Positions 48,684 through 58,060 of a DNA stretch of 64,000 bases are shown here, in pieces. The notes beneath the pieces were generated by a model, which did no database searches, had not been told where the DNA came from, and saw only the letters and a list, made by a program, of their open reading frames with translations. The position numbers and the translations under genes are program-made. Source of the stretch: an uncultured Bacilli bacterium. Its GTDB lineage: Bacteria; Bacillota_I; Bacilli_A; RF39; UBA660. The DNA is taken from contig CAKPLX010000001.1 in NCBI GenBank assembly GCA_934167785.1, positions 1-64,000 on the forward strand, read 5' to 3'. Within the stretch, counting starts at the first letter, position 1. Every line of letters starts with the position of its first letter.

Positions 48684-49145
48684 CTCCAAAAAAGTTAAAA
48701 TTAAAGTGACCTTTTTAGGAATTTTCGAAATCAAAGGATCAAGATGTTTCTTAACAAAATATAAATAAAAGCAACCAAGAATTCCCCAAACAAAAGACAA
48801 CTCCAAGCAAACATATGGTCCCATGTTGTAAGCCTTTTTTGAGTAGTCCCACAATCTCACTTGAAATAAAGCATATAAAATCACACCGCCCAGCCATTCA
48901 ATTATACTCATTAAAAAAGCACAGCTAAAAAAAGTAATTATTCCCTTAAAAAAGCGATTTCCTTTTATCCTAGGCAAAAAATACTGATCAAGTAAATTTA
49001 ATCCTAACACGCCAAAACCATAAACATAAGTAAATGGACCAAAACAAATTCCACTATGACGCTTACTTTTTTTAACCTTATAAATTGTACTTTCCAACAA
49101 AAAGCCCAAAACAGAATAAATAATTAAACAATTAAGAGAATACAT
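48642..49145 (-). CDS. Putative CmpB-type ABC transporter permease-like membrane protein
   Basis: The 167-residue product has about four to five membrane helices and the pattern of PF06541-type proteins: NCLIIYSVLGFLLESTIYKV, HSGICFGPFTYVYGFGVLGL, then IIEWLGGVILYALFQVRLWDYS and NMGPYVCLELSFVWGILG. The family is annotated as ABC-transporter related, but its true role is unclear. ATG 49145 follows GGTGATGAT; ORF extension to 49172 has no ribosome site. The gene converges with, and overlaps by 42 bases, the end of the gene at 47541. Confidence 0.8.
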   Translation of the reverse strand: MYSLNCLIIYSVLGFLLESTIYKVKKSKRHSGICFGPFTYVYGFGVLGLNLLDQYFLPRIKGNRFFKGIITFFSCAFLMSIIEWLGGVILYALFQVRLWDYSKKAYNMGPYVCLELSFVWGILGCFYLYFVKKHLDPLISKIPKKVTLILTFLELVDIIFVFLVKFF

Positions 49146-49171
49146 ATCATCACCTAAATTTATCATGAACA

Positions 49172-49214
49172 AAAAAGAAGAATAGTATTCAAAAAAATAC
49201 TTTTCTTCTTTTTA
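49172..49214. terminator. Two-way terminator between the permease-like and SASP genes
   Basis: AAAAAGAAGAATAGTATT (49172-49189) pairs with AATACTTTTCTTCTTTTT (49197-49214), 18 bases with one mismatched pair. On the minus strand it ends the SASP gene. Confidence 0.85.
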
Positions 49215-49230
49215 TTTTTATAAATAATCC

Positions 49231-49443
49231 TTATTTTGTTTGATTATAATTAGATCCATTTAAATGACTTTCTCCTAATTTAACTAATCTCTTAGTGATT
49301 TCACCACCAACTGATCCGTTAGCTCTAGCAGTTGCATCTGGTCCAAGGTTAACACCAAACTCATTAGCAATTTCATATTTCATTCTTTCGATTGCTTGTT
49401 TTGCACCTGGAACTACCATTTTATTATTATTTTGGCTGTTCAT
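49231..49443 (-). CDS. Alpha/beta-type small acid-soluble spore protein
   Basis: SASPs coat and protect spore DNA and are broken down at germination. The 70-residue product has [20 protein letters not shown], which includes the GPR protease site in the form of E-I-A-N-E-F-G, then [18 protein letters not shown], the second conserved block. ATG 49443 is chosen because AGGAGGTG lies six bases before it. A GTG nine bases upstream is part of this site. In Bacillus such genes are SigG-dependent. I could not find a convincing SigG promoter; GTATG at the right place is paired with a poor -10. Confidence 0.97.
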   Translation of the reverse strand: MNSQNNNKMVVPGAKQAIERMKYEIANEFGVNLGPDATARANGSVGGEITKRLVKLGESHLNGSNYNQTK

Positions 49444-49516
49444 TATGTTCACCTCCTACACTAATAGGTTGTGAACTTTTAAACTTTTCATACCCTAAAT
49501 CAATTGGTAATTTTTT

Positions 49517-50704
49517 CTAAAAATCATATCTCTTTTCAGCAACACCACAATGAACAGAAATTGTTTCCATTTGATCCACAGCTTCATTAATTAAAACGGA
49601 ATAATCTATTTTCTTTTCCATTTCTAAACATTTTTCCAACACAGGATGAATCACTGGATGTTTAGGTAAGAATATTGTACAACAATCTTCATAAGGCAAA
49701 ATAGAAATTTCATAAGTTCCTATTTTTTTAGCAATATCAATAATTTCCAATTTATCTAAACAAGCAACAGGACGAATAACAGGAATATTAGTAACCTGAT
49801 TAATAACACACATACTAGGCAAAGTCTGACTAGCAACTTGTCCAACTGATTCCCCATTAACAAGAACATAAGAATGTGTTTTTTGAATAACCACCTCAGA
49901 AATTCTATACATCATTCTTCGCATAATGGTAATCATATAATCAGGATTCATATTTTGATAAATACTTTCCTGAATCTTGGTAAAATTGATAACATGTAAT
50001 TTAATATCAGGTTGATATTGAGAAAGTTTTTGAACTAAATCCTTTACTTTCTTTTTGGCTAAAGAAGAAGTATGAGGAGGAGATTCAAAATACAAACATT
50101 CAATTTTAATTCCTCTCTTCATTGCCATATATCCTGCAACAGGAGAATCAATTCCCCCAGATAACATTAGTATGCCTTTCCCAGCAACACCAACCGGATA
50201 TCCTCCAGCACCTTCAAATTCTTCTCCATAGATATAAGAGAAATTTTCTCGAATTTCAATTTTTAAAGTATAATCTGGATGATGAATATCAACTGCAATA
50301 TGCGGAATTTTTTTTAAAATCAACCCACCAATTTCTCGACTAAACTCCATACTATTAATAGGAAAATTTTTATTACTTCTTTTTGTTTCTACTTTGAAAG
50401 TTTGAAAATTTTGTCTTTGAACAACATCTAAAATATTTTCCTTCAACTCCTCAATATTATTATTACTTTGATAAGCAATAACTATACGATGAATTCCAAA
50501 AACATTTTTTAATTTTTCAATAATAAAAGGGATTCTTTCAACAGAACTTGGTTCAATAAACATTCGAACTCTATTTTTTAAAATGTGAATCTCTTCATCT
50601 TTTAAACTTTTTTGAATATTTTCTAATAACGTTTGAATAAATAAGTTACGATTTTGCTTTTTGGTAGTTAATTCTCCATACTGGATTAATATTACTTTTT
50701 TCAT
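49517..50704 (-). CDS. thiI: tRNA 4-thiouridine synthase ThiI
   Basis: ThiI modifies uridine 8 of tRNA and can take part in thiamine thiazole synthesis. The 395 residues have the N-terminal ferredoxin-like part (ILIQYGELTTKKQNRNLFIQ), the THUMP domain (VVQRQNFQTFKVETKRSNKN), and the PP-loop ATP site MLSGGIDSPVAGYMAMKRG, followed by NGESVGQVASQTLPSMCVIN. No rhodanese domain is present, as in most Firmicutes; one conserved CC pair (YEDCCTIFLPKHP) lies in the C-terminal part. GAAGGAAATTT precedes ATG 50704. It is divergent from dinG. Confidence 0.95.
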   Translation of the reverse strand: MKKVILIQYGELTTKKQNRNLFIQTLLENIQKSLKDEEIHILKNRVRMFIEPSSVERIPFIIEKLKNVFGIHRIVIAYQSNNNIEELKENILDVVQRQNFQTFKVETKRSNKNFPINSMEFSREIGGLILKKIPHIAVDIHHPDYTLKIEIRENFSYIYGEEFEGAGGYPVGVAGKGILMLSGGIDSPVAGYMAMKRGIKIECLYFESPPHTSSLAKKKVKDLVQKLSQYQPDIKLHVINFTKIQESIYQNMNPDYMITIMRRMMYRISEVVIQKTHSYVLVNGESVGQVASQTLPSMCVINQVTNIPVIRPVACLDKLEIIDIAKKIGTYEISILPYEDCCTIFLPKHPVIHPVLEKCLEMEKKIDYSVLINEAVDQMETISVHCGVAEKRYDF

Positions 50705-50851
50705 AAATTTCCTTCTTTCGTATATTCATTATAAAAACAAATAAAATTTCTGTCAATAATAAAGAAAATTTGCTACAAAAAAATAACTAAAAATTAACTA
50801 ATTATCTTTTATAACCAAAAATAGAAAGAGCAAAAAATTAACTTATCGTTA

Positions 50852-50880
50852 TTGACACTAGAATAAAATTATGGTACAAT
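50852..50880 (+). promoter_or_regulatory. SigA promoter of dinG
   Basis: TTGACA (50852-50857), 17 bases, TACAAT (50875-50880). The dinG ATG lies 28 bases downstream after a GGGGGA ribosome site. Confidence 0.85.
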
Positions 50881-50908
50881 TCTTTCTAAGAAAAAGGGGG
50901 AAAATATA

Positions 50909-53011
50909 ATGAGTTTTTGGAAAGAAAGTGAATATCAATTACCAGAAGAAAATACAGAATTATTTTTTGAAAAATTAAAAAAATCAAAAAAGGAGCTAGA
51001 ACCTGAACTGAAAGGATTTACTTATCGACAAGAACAGCAAAATTATGCTCTAGATATTATGAAAGCAATCCGGGAAAAACAAATTTTATTAATCGAAGCG
51101 GGAGTAGGGATTGGGAAGAGCTATGGATACCTTATTCCTATTTTCTATACTAAAAAAAATATTACTAGTTTTAAAAAAGTAGTTATCTCAACATCAACAA
51201 TCGCTTTACAACAACAATTATTAAAAGATGTTCAAAAAATTTCTAAAATGTTAAATATTCCTATCGAGGCAGGAATTGCAAAAGGAATCAATAATTATGC
51301 TTGTTTAAAAAAAATCAGTGACCTAGAATATCGATTAAGTCCATCCTCAGAAGAAAGAAGAGAGTTAGAGAAATTAGAAAAGGAAATGCGAAAGTTGGCT
51401 TCTTGTGATAAAGAAGAATTAAAGGAATTTAGCAATAATATTTGGGAAAAAATTAAAATTAGTTCACGTGGAAAATGTAGCAATTGCGGTTATTCTAAAC
51501 AATGTTTATACCGTCTTCAGCAAAAAAAACTATCAAAAAGCAACATAATTATCACCAACCATGCTAATTTTGTTAAAGATTTAATTGAAGATGGTGAACT
51601 TGCGAAAAATGCAAATATGTTTATCTTTGACGAAGCACATCAACTAGAGGGAAATATGAGAAATATTCAAGAAAAATCATTAGAGTTAGACGAAATTAAA
51701 ATGGTCATTAATAAAGTTTGTAGTTCAATGGCAAGTTATTATAGAGACAATACCTTATATTCTATCGAAGAATCAGACGAATCAACTACATGGAAACATG
51801 CATCTCAATTAAAGCAAGCGGCTGAACAACTATTTTCTGCAATGAGAAAAAATGCAAGTCATTATTTTTCCCAAAACAAAAAAAATAATGATTTGGATCA
51901 ATCAATCACTGATTACAATCGACTTCCTTTCACTTATACAAAAACAATACAAGAAATTTTAAAAAAAATAATAGAAGAAATCAAAATCTTAAAACAAGAA
52001 ATGAAAAATTATGAAAAAAAATATACCACAACTCTTCAAACAAAAGAATCAAGTAAAATAAATGAAATTTATTTTCTTTTTAAAGATATGTATGAACAAG
52101 ATAAAAGTACAAATATTTATTGGGTAGATTTTTATAAAACAAATAAAATTACTCTCCATTACACAAAAAAATCAAACATAAACATCACTAAAGGAATACT
52201 CAGCAAAAAAGTTCCTGTAATTTACACTTCCGGAACAATGATAGATAACAAAAATAGTTACCAATATTTTAGAAAAGGAATCGATTTAATAGGCGATACT
52301 AATCAAACAATTATAGAAGGAGCAAGTTATCCTTCTCCATATAATTACAAAAAAAATTCTTTATTTTATTGTAATCCTAAATTAGCTAACCCTAATAACT
52401 ACAAAAGTTATATTATAGACTTGGCTTGCGAAATCGATCAATTGTTAAGAGCAACAGAAGGAAAAGCCCTAGTTTTATTCACTTCAAAAAAATGTATGAA
52501 AGATATTTATGAAAGGTTATCCCAAAATGAATATAATTTTCCACTCTTATTGCAAACCGAAAATAATACAGTAGAAGTAAAAAAAATATTTCAAGAAGAT
52601 GTTAATTCATGTTTATTTGCAACAGGTGCGTTTTGGGAAGGAATTGATATTAAAGGAAAATCCTTAAGCAATTTAATCATTACTCATTTACCATTTGATG
52701 TAGTCGACCCGATCTCCCAATATAAAGCTAGTATTTATGCCACTGATTCCGCAAAGTTTAACGAAGTATATATCCCAAGTATGTTAGTCAAATTTACTCA
52801 AGCTGCCGGCAGATTAATTAGAGACAGCAAAGACGTTGGTATCATCAGTTGCTTAGATTCTAGATTTCCTAAATATCAAAATCTAATCGAGGAAAAAACA
52901 AGAATGGTCAATTATACCGAAAACATTAGTGATGTTATTCAATTTGCCGAACCCAAAATTCTAAATTCAAAAACAAGAAAAAAGAAAACAAAAAGCATCA
53001 CTTCCCATTAG
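50909..53011 (+). CDS. dinG: DinG/XPD-family ATP-dependent DNA helicase
   Basis: The 700-residue product is a superfamily 2 helicase of the iron-sulfur type. It has Walker A IEAGVGIGKSYGYLIP, the motif Ia region KVVISTSTIALQQQL, four Cys at about 128, 175, 189-192 and 197 that could hold a 4Fe-4S cluster (CDKEEL, CSNCGYSKQC), the DEAH box FIFDEAHQLEG, and the C-terminal motifs FATGAFWEGIDIKGKSLSN, TQAAGRLIRDSKDVG. No N-terminal exonuclease domain is present. It is likely to take part in DNA repair or R-loop removal. The gene is well expressed by promoter quality and ends at a hairpin at 53051. Confidence 0.92.
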   Translation: MSFWKESEYQLPEENTELFFEKLKKSKKELEPELKGFTYRQEQQNYALDIMKAIREKQILLIEAGVGIGKSYGYLIPIFYTKKNITSFKKVVISTSTIALQQQLLKDVQKISKMLNIPIEAGIAKGINNYACLKKISDLEYRLSPSSEERRELEKLEKEMRKLASCDKEELKEFSNNIWEKIKISSRGKCSNCGYSKQCLYRLQQKKLSKSNIIITNHANFVKDLIEDGELAKNANMFIFDEAHQLEGNMRNIQEKSLELDEIKMVINKVCSSMASYYRDNTLYSIEESDESTTWKHASQLKQAAEQLFSAMRKNASHYFSQNKKNNDLDQSITDYNRLPFTYTKTIQEILKKIIEEIKILKQEMKNYEKKYTTTLQTKESSKINEIYFLFKDMYEQDKSTNIYWVDFYKTNKITLHYTKKSNINITKGILSKKVPVIYTSGTMIDNKNSYQYFRKGIDLIGDTNQTIIEGASYPSPYNYKKNSLFYCNPKLANPNNYKSYIIDLACEIDQLLRATEGKALVLFTSKKCMKDIYERLSQNEYNFPLLLQTENNTVEVKKIFQEDVNSCLFATGAFWEGIDIKGKSLSNLIITHLPFDVVDPISQYKASIYATDSAKFNEVYIPSMLVKFTQAAGRLIRDSKDVGIISCLDSRFPKYQNLIEEKTRMVNYTENISDVIQFAEPKILNSKTRKKKTKSITSH

Positions 53012-53050
53012 TAACGTTAATAAAAAAATAGTAGAAAACCTAAAAAAAAT

Positions 53051-53094
53051 AAAACATGAGCAATTTTTCTTTATGAATATTTTGCTTGTGTTTT
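53051..53094 (+). terminator. Terminator-like hairpin after dinG
   Basis: AAAACATGAGCAA (53051-53063) pairs with TTGCTTGTGTTTT (53082-53094) with two wobble pairs. The loop of 18 bases is A/T-rich. Confidence 0.65.
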
Positions 53095-53098
53095 ATTT

Positions 53099-53203
53099 AA
53101 AAAAACAAAGAGACTGTTCCCCTGAGGACAGTCTCCCAAAAAGAATAAAAAGGGTTGGCTAGTGTGATACTAGCACCAATTCATACAAAATTTGAATTGG
53201 TGA
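53099..53203 (-). ncRNA. Predicted small RNA on the minus strand
   Basis: A promoter (53237-53209) is followed directly by three stems on the minus strand. CACCAATTCA pairs with TGAATTGGTG (53202-53193 with 53183-53174), then GCTAGT with ACTAGC (53174-53158), a CCTTTTT..TTTTTGGG stretch, and GAGACTGT with ACAGTCTC (53135-53110), followed by TTTGTTTTTTT, a strong terminator. The predicted transcript is about 105 nt with its 5' end exactly at the first stem. There is no open reading frame. I do not recognise the family; 6S, SRP, tmRNA and RNase P do not fit in size or motif. It lies in the 320-bp gap between dinG and the next gene, with no other gene there. Confidence 0.6.
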
Positions 53204-53208
53204 TTTAT

Positions 53209-53237
53209 ATACTAATAAATTTCTTATTATTTGTCAA
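53209..53237 (-). promoter_or_regulatory. Promoter of the predicted small RNA
   Basis: On the minus strand: TTGACA (53237-53232), 17 bases, TAGTAT (53214-53209). The -35 is consensus and the -10 has two mismatches. Confidence 0.6.
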
Positions 53238-53331
53238 GCAAAAATTTAAAAAAAATATTTTTTTTAAAAAAGGACGACTTTCCAAGAAATACTTTTTTTG
53301 TTATAATATATGAAAAAAGGAGATTCCAAAA

Positions 53332-54225
53332 ATGAAAAATGATAAAATATATAAATATACGATGCTCATTTTAATTCTCATATTAATAATACTATGTATC
53401 CTGTTATACCATAAGAAAGACACTTCAAAAGTAGTCAACGCCACTATATCCTACGTTGGAGAAAATTATATCATTGCTAAAGATGAAAATAATCAAGAAT
53501 ATTCTCTTTTTGCAAAAGAAAATTATGAAACAGGAGATCAAATTACTTTTGATATAAAAAATCAAAAAAATACAAATCCCATAACTGGAGAAATTAGTAA
53601 TTTAAAAAAAAGAAATGAACAAATTGATTTTCAAATTGAAGATACAAAATCACAAGAAGAAAGTGCATCCACAAAAAACGATCAAAACAATTCCATAACC
53701 CCTTCCAAAACAACTACCGAAGAAAATAATCAAGAAGAAAGTAATAGTGATCAAAATGTTATTCAATACGCCGAGGAATTAAATACAGAGATAGAAAATA
53801 GTTCAAATATTACCAATAGTATAAAAACAAAATTTGTTACACTAGTAGATTTTCTTTTCTATGAAGGAACAATTCAAAATAAAACTTTTAAAGAATTAAG
53901 TAATGAAGCAAAATTGAAAGTATTAAAATTAGCATACACTATTGACCAAAAAATTGAATCTAAATTTCCAGACTATAAAGAAAAAATTAAAGATACCTCT
54001 ACAAAAACATATTCCAATATCAAAACAAAAGTAATTACCACTTATTTAGATTTATCTACTAAAGTATGTAATAATAATCAAAGTACTTGTCAAAGTGCCA
54101 AAGAGGGATTAAACGATATGAAAGAAAGTTTTTCTCTTACTTGGAGTTTTATTAAAGAAATAAAAGGCATAGGAATCCAAAAATTAAAAGATTGGTATGA
54201 AATTTGGAGGGAAACAAATGATTGA
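53332..54225 (+). CDS. Membrane-anchored protein of unknown function
   Basis: I do not recognise this 297-residue protein. A membrane helix lies at about 8-27. A small beta domain follows (about 35-80: ATISYVGENYIIAKDENNQE, FAKENYETGDQITFDI), which looks like an OB-like fold. Then comes a polar Ser/Thr/Asn/Glu linker to about 140, and a helical C-terminal domain (about 145-297) with one Cys pair (KVCNNNQSTCQ). GGAGATTCC and TATAAT are upstream. Its stop TGA lies within the start of uvrC, so the two are coupled. Confidence 0.6.
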   Translation: MKNDKIYKYTMLILILILIILCILLYHKKDTSKVVNATISYVGENYIIAKDENNQEYSLFAKENYETGDQITFDIKNQKNTNPITGEISNLKKRNEQIDFQIEDTKSQEESASTKNDQNNSITPSKTTTEENNQEESNSDQNVIQYAEELNTEIENSSNITNSIKTKFVTLVDFLFYEGTIQNKTFKELSNEAKLKVLKLAYTIDQKIESKFPDYKEKIKDTSTKTYSNIKTKVITTYLDLSTKVCNNNQSTCQSAKEGLNDMKESFSLTWSFIKEIKGIGIQKLKDWYEIWRETND

Positions 54226-55978
54226 CGAAAAGTTAAAATTAGTACCTCATCATCCGGGATGTTACCTCATGAAAAACAAAGATGGAATCATTATCTATGT
54301 AGGAAAATCAAAAAATCTAAAAAATCGTTTGACTTCTTACTTCAAATCAAGCCATACGGGAAAAACAGCAATGTTAGTAAGAGATATTGTTGATTTTGAA
54401 TATATTTTAACCTCTTCAGAATTAGAAGCATTATTATTAGAAATTAATTTAATAAAAAAATATGATCCTAAATATAATATTCTCCTAAGAGATGATAAAA
54501 CATATCCTTACATTGAAATAACAAACGAAAGTATATTTCGACTTCAAATTGTAAGGAACCCTAATATTAAGAAGAAAAAAAATACCAAACTATTTGGCCC
54601 ATTTCCTAATGTTACAGCGGCAAGAAAAGTTGTAGACATGATTAATCGAATTTATCCTCTAAAAAAATGTCATAATGAACAAAAAAAAGTCTGTTTATAC
54701 TATCATATAGGAGAATGTTTAGGTTACTGCGAAAAAAATATCGATAGAAATCAAATTAATCAAATGAAAAATGAAATTATTTCTTTTCTAAACGGGAATC
54801 ATAAACTAATCACAGATAAATTAAAAAATAAAATGGAAGAATCAGCAGAAAAATTGCAATTCGAAAAAGCGAAAGAATATAAAGAATTACTAGATTATAT
54901 CTCTATCACATTAGAAAAACAAAAAGTAGAATCAGACGATAATTACGATAGAGATATTATTGGATATTATACTAAAAATGGATATCTTTCCATTCATCTT
55001 CTTTTCATTAGAGGGGGAAAATTATTAGATAACAAATATAATCTTTATCCGATGATAGACACAGTAGAAGAAGAATTAATGACATATATCTCAAAGTTTT
55101 ACGATAGGCACAAAATTCGCCCCCATGAAGTAATTGTTCCCGAAATAGTAAATAAAGAAATATTAGAAGAAGCATTTCAATTAAAAATGATTACTCCTCA
55201 AAAAGGAAAAAAGAAAAAAATGTTGGAATTAGCAAATGAAAATGCCAAAAATTACTTAAATGAACAATTAACCTTAATAGAAAGAGATGACCAAAAAACA
55301 ATTGGAGCAATTAACGAACTAGCCAAAATTTTAAACATTCAACGTGCAAATAGAATTGAATTATTTGATAATTCTAATCTATTTGGTAATTTTAATGTTT
55401 CAGGAATGGTTGTTTTTATTGATGGAAAGCCAGCAAAAAACGAGTATCGCAAATTTAAAATTAGCCAAGAAGTAAATGACGACTATGGAACAATGAAAGA
55501 GGTAATTTATAGAAGATATTTTCGTGTTTTAAAAGAGCATTTAGAAAAACCAGATCTCATTATAGTAGATGGAGGACTAGGGCAGTTACATGTGGCAAAA
55601 GAAGTATTATCTTCTCTTAATTTAAATATTCCTATAGTTGGACTAAAGAAAAATGATAAACATAGCACTTCAGAATTAATTGGGGGGGATCCACCTCAAA
55701 TTATTCCTATTAATAAAAAAAGTAGCTTATTTCTTCTTTTAACAAAAATGCAAGACGAAGTACATAACTTCACCATCAATTATCATCGACAAATTAGAAG
55801 TAAAGGCTCTCTAGCAAGTATTTTAGATAATATTTCAGGAATAGGAGAGGTACGAAAAAATAAATTATTAAAGAAATATCATACAATATCCAATATTGGA
55901 AAAGCAACAATCGAAGAATTATCTAAAATTGTTCCTAAAGAAGTTGCTGTTCAATTAAAAAATATTTGCTCTTCTTAG
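54218..55978 (+). CDS. uvrC: UvrABC excision nuclease subunit C
   Basis: UvrC makes the cuts on both sides of a DNA lesion. The 586 residues have the GIY-YIG domain (CYLMKNKDGIIIYVGKSKNLKN), the cysteine segment CHNEQKKVCLYYHIGEC, the UVR motif (KMEESAEKLQFEKAKEYKEL), the RNase H-like domain (IELFDNSNLFGNFNVSGMVV, PDLIIVDGGLGQLHVA) and C-terminal helix-hairpin-helix parts (LDNISGIGEVRKNKLLKKYH). The start ATG 54218 has GGAGGGA before it and overlaps the end of the upstream gene by eight bases; ORF extension to 54197 is not needed. uvrA and uvrB are not in the window. Confidence 0.97.
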   Translation: MIDEKLKLVPHHPGCYLMKNKDGIIIYVGKSKNLKNRLTSYFKSSHTGKTAMLVRDIVDFEYILTSSELEALLLEINLIKKYDPKYNILLRDDKTYPYIEITNESIFRLQIVRNPNIKKKKNTKLFGPFPNVTAARKVVDMINRIYPLKKCHNEQKKVCLYYHIGECLGYCEKNIDRNQINQMKNEIISFLNGNHKLITDKLKNKMEESAEKLQFEKAKEYKELLDYISITLEKQKVESDDNYDRDIIGYYTKNGYLSIHLLFIRGGKLLDNKYNLYPMIDTVEEELMTYISKFYDRHKIRPHEVIVPEIVNKEILEEAFQLKMITPQKGKKKKMLELANENAKNYLNEQLTLIERDDQKTIGAINELAKILNIQRANRIELFDNSNLFGNFNVSGMVVFIDGKPAKNEYRKFKISQEVNDDYGTMKEVIYRRYFRVLKEHLEKPDLIIVDGGLGQLHVAKEVLSSLNLNIPIVGLKKNDKHSTSELIGGDPPQIIPINKKSSLFLLLTKMQDEVHNFTINYHRQIRSKGSLASILDNISGIGEVRKNKLLKKYHTISNIGKATIEELSKIVPKEVAVQLKNICSS

Positions 55979-55999
55979 AAAGCGCAAAAACTTCACTGC

Positions 56000-56028
56000 T
56001 TGAAATTTAATTCATTCTCTGTTATAAT
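56000..56028 (+). promoter_or_regulatory. SigA promoter of the duplicated-domain gene
   Basis: TTGAAA (56000-56005), 17 bases, TATAAT (56023-56028), about 57 bases before the start codon. Confidence 0.75.
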
Positions 56029-56084
56029 AACGCTCAATCGAGTTTTCTGATCAAAAAATTTGCGACAGTTAAAGGGGGATCATG

Positions 56085-57911
56085 ATGAAGTTTACTTTTT
56101 TAACAAAAGAACAATTATGGGGCAAACAAAAACTAGAAATTTTTAAGAATAAAGGAGCAAAAGCAGCAATAACAGATTTTGCAATCATTTCAGGAGGTTA
56201 TGTATCTAACAATTATTCTGTCTCCAAAACTAATCGTTTAGAAGACAGAACAGGCTATTATTGGACACAAACTGCCGATAAAGATAATAATATATATATC
56301 GTCAATGAAGATGGAGATTTTCATTTAGCCGAAAGAAATTTTTCTTCATGCGGTTGCCGAATAGCATTACTCTTAGAAGAGGGAGATAATTTCTATGAAG
56401 AAAATTCTATTAATCCTGATGCTATTGAAACAGAATATGGACACTATCCTCAAAATACTGCTTCAAAGCAACTACAACAAGAATTGGAATACCTATTCCA
56501 AAATCAGCTTCTTCAAAAAATAAAAAAGACCTATACATTTTCAAATACCCAATATTGCGTTTATGAATACGAGACTAAAAAGTATATTAGAGCAACAGTT
56601 AACTTATTTTCAGAAATTAATAAAATTACTCTTTCTAACGGAGAAAGTTATCAAAATGGGGACAATACATGGATTGAAATAGAACCAGTCAAATGGTTAA
56701 AAAATAAAGATAAAAAAATATTTTTGAGTAAAAAAATCATTTATTCCGGTTTAGAATTTTCAACAATAAATTACTATGGTGATTTTACCAATACACCAAT
56801 TGAAAAATTTATTAACGGATTTTTTAAGAAAGACTTATTAGGATTAGACACAGAAAAAGAGAAAATAGATAAAAAAAGTAAGGTACTAAAAGAAAGTGAG
56901 TCACTTGATTATCAAATAAACAGAAATAATAATATACTTTTTAATCTTGGTACGCCAGTATTTTCCTTTGATTTATTAACTTCAGATCAAGCGAGTAAAC
57001 TATTAAATAGTAAAATAGGCATGAGTGCTGTTGCAACGCCTTTCGCTCTTCTAGAAAGAACGGATTATTCTAAACATGATCAAAAAATATTCGGACATTA
57101 TTGGACAAAATCGACTGGTTTTGCTTCTTATGAATTAAGGAGATCCGTAGTAACTGTTGGTGATACAAATAATTTATCCCTAATTCACCCAAATTGTAAC
57201 AAAATTGGTGGACGCCCAATCATTATTTTTGACGAACTTTGTAGTTTTTTAAGAAATCCTAATCTCAAAATAGACGCTAATGAAATGACAATAGAGCTTG
57301 GAAATTATCCTCAAGATATTGCTTCCTACGAACTTCAGCAAGAATTAGAAGACCATTATCAAGACGAAGATTTAATAACTACCGGTAACTCTTACAGTTA
57401 TGTTTTGTATGATGACGAAAGTTTAAAAGAAGAATATCAATTTAAAAATAGAAAGTTTATAAGATTAGAAATTTCTTCAAATCTAGAAGAAATGGTTCAA
57501 ACCCTTTTTACAAATAATTGGCCACAATCAGTAAGAAAATCTATTCTATGGATTGAAGTAGAACCAGTCAAATGGTTCATTCTCAACGAAAAGACACTTT
57601 TATGTGAAAAGATAATTTTCTCAGCTGTAGAATGGGGACGTTATGATGAATTTCAAAAATCATTTCTCTATCGTTGGATGAATGAAAAACTAAAATATGA
57701 ACTATTTCAACAACAAGAAAAATCCTTACAACTAGGAGAAAAAAGTGCCCTTAAGGAGAAAGATGAAATAGAAAATTTACAAAAATTAAAAAAACTAATC
57801 ATAAAATCCATGGAAGATCCAGAAATAAGAAATTTATTAAAAGAAATAATTAAGGAAGAAAAAAATGATTGCCAAGTCAATACAAATTTCATCAGAAAAA
57901 GGCAAAAATAA
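56085..57911 (+). CDS. Protein with tandem DUF6273-like domains
   Basis: The 608-residue product is made of two copies of one domain of about 250 residues. The first has IETEYGHYPQNTASKQLQQE, then WIEIEPVKWLKNKDKKIFLS and IEKFINGFF; the second has MTIELGNYPQDIASYELQQE, WIEVEPVKWFILNEKTLLCE and FLYRWMNEKL. Each copy is preceded by a small part with GYYWTQTADKDN or GHYWTKSTGFAS. The pattern (G-x-Y-P-Q, E-P-V-x-W, LL-x-E-K-I) recalls DUF6273-type domains of Firmicutes. A helical Lys/Glu-rich tail ends the protein. There is no signal peptide. GGGGG lies six bases before ATG 56085. The role is unknown. Confidence 0.65.
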   Translation: MKFTFLTKEQLWGKQKLEIFKNKGAKAAITDFAIISGGYVSNNYSVSKTNRLEDRTGYYWTQTADKDNNIYIVNEDGDFHLAERNFSSCGCRIALLLEEGDNFYEENSINPDAIETEYGHYPQNTASKQLQQELEYLFQNQLLQKIKKTYTFSNTQYCVYEYETKKYIRATVNLFSEINKITLSNGESYQNGDNTWIEIEPVKWLKNKDKKIFLSKKIIYSGLEFSTINYYGDFTNTPIEKFINGFFKKDLLGLDTEKEKIDKKSKVLKESESLDYQINRNNNILFNLGTPVFSFDLLTSDQASKLLNSKIGMSAVATPFALLERTDYSKHDQKIFGHYWTKSTGFASYELRRSVVTVGDTNNLSLIHPNCNKIGGRPIIIFDELCSFLRNPNLKIDANEMTIELGNYPQDIASYELQQELEDHYQDEDLITTGNSYSYVLYDDESLKEEYQFKNRKFIRLEISSNLEEMVQTLFTNNWPQSVRKSILWIEVEPVKWFILNEKTLLCEKIIFSAVEWGRYDEFQKSFLYRWMNEKLKYELFQQQEKSLQLGEKSALKEKDEIENLQKLKKLIIKSMEDPEIRNLLKEIIKEEKNDCQVNTNFIRKRQK

Positions 57912-57920
57912 TAACAATTA

Positions 57921-57969
57921 AATAATACCAACCACATTATTGATAATATGATCGGTATTATTTTTTTAC
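57921..57969 (+). terminator. Terminator after the duplicated-domain gene
   Basis: AATAATACC (57921-57929) pairs with GGTATTATT (57954-57962), followed by T. The 24-base loop can form an inner ATTAT-ATAAT stem. Confidence 0.75.
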
Positions 57970-58060
57970 TATTTATTTATATTATTTACTTGAAAGTAAC
58001 TAACTTGTAAAACAAAAAAAAATAAGATATACTAAAACAAGATGTAAGAGAGTGATAAAG

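Noticed and set aside
49444..49490. SigG promoter for the SASP gene
   Set aside because: On the minus strand GTATG is followed by CCTATTA only at 20 bases. Both spacing and -10 are off, so I do not list it, though SigG control is expected from other species.
53099..53203. Riboswitch or leader on the plus strand for the gene at 53332
   Set aside because: The plus-strand reading has no T run after its last stem, while the minus strand has a promoter at one end and a terminator at the other. A minus-strand small RNA fits better.
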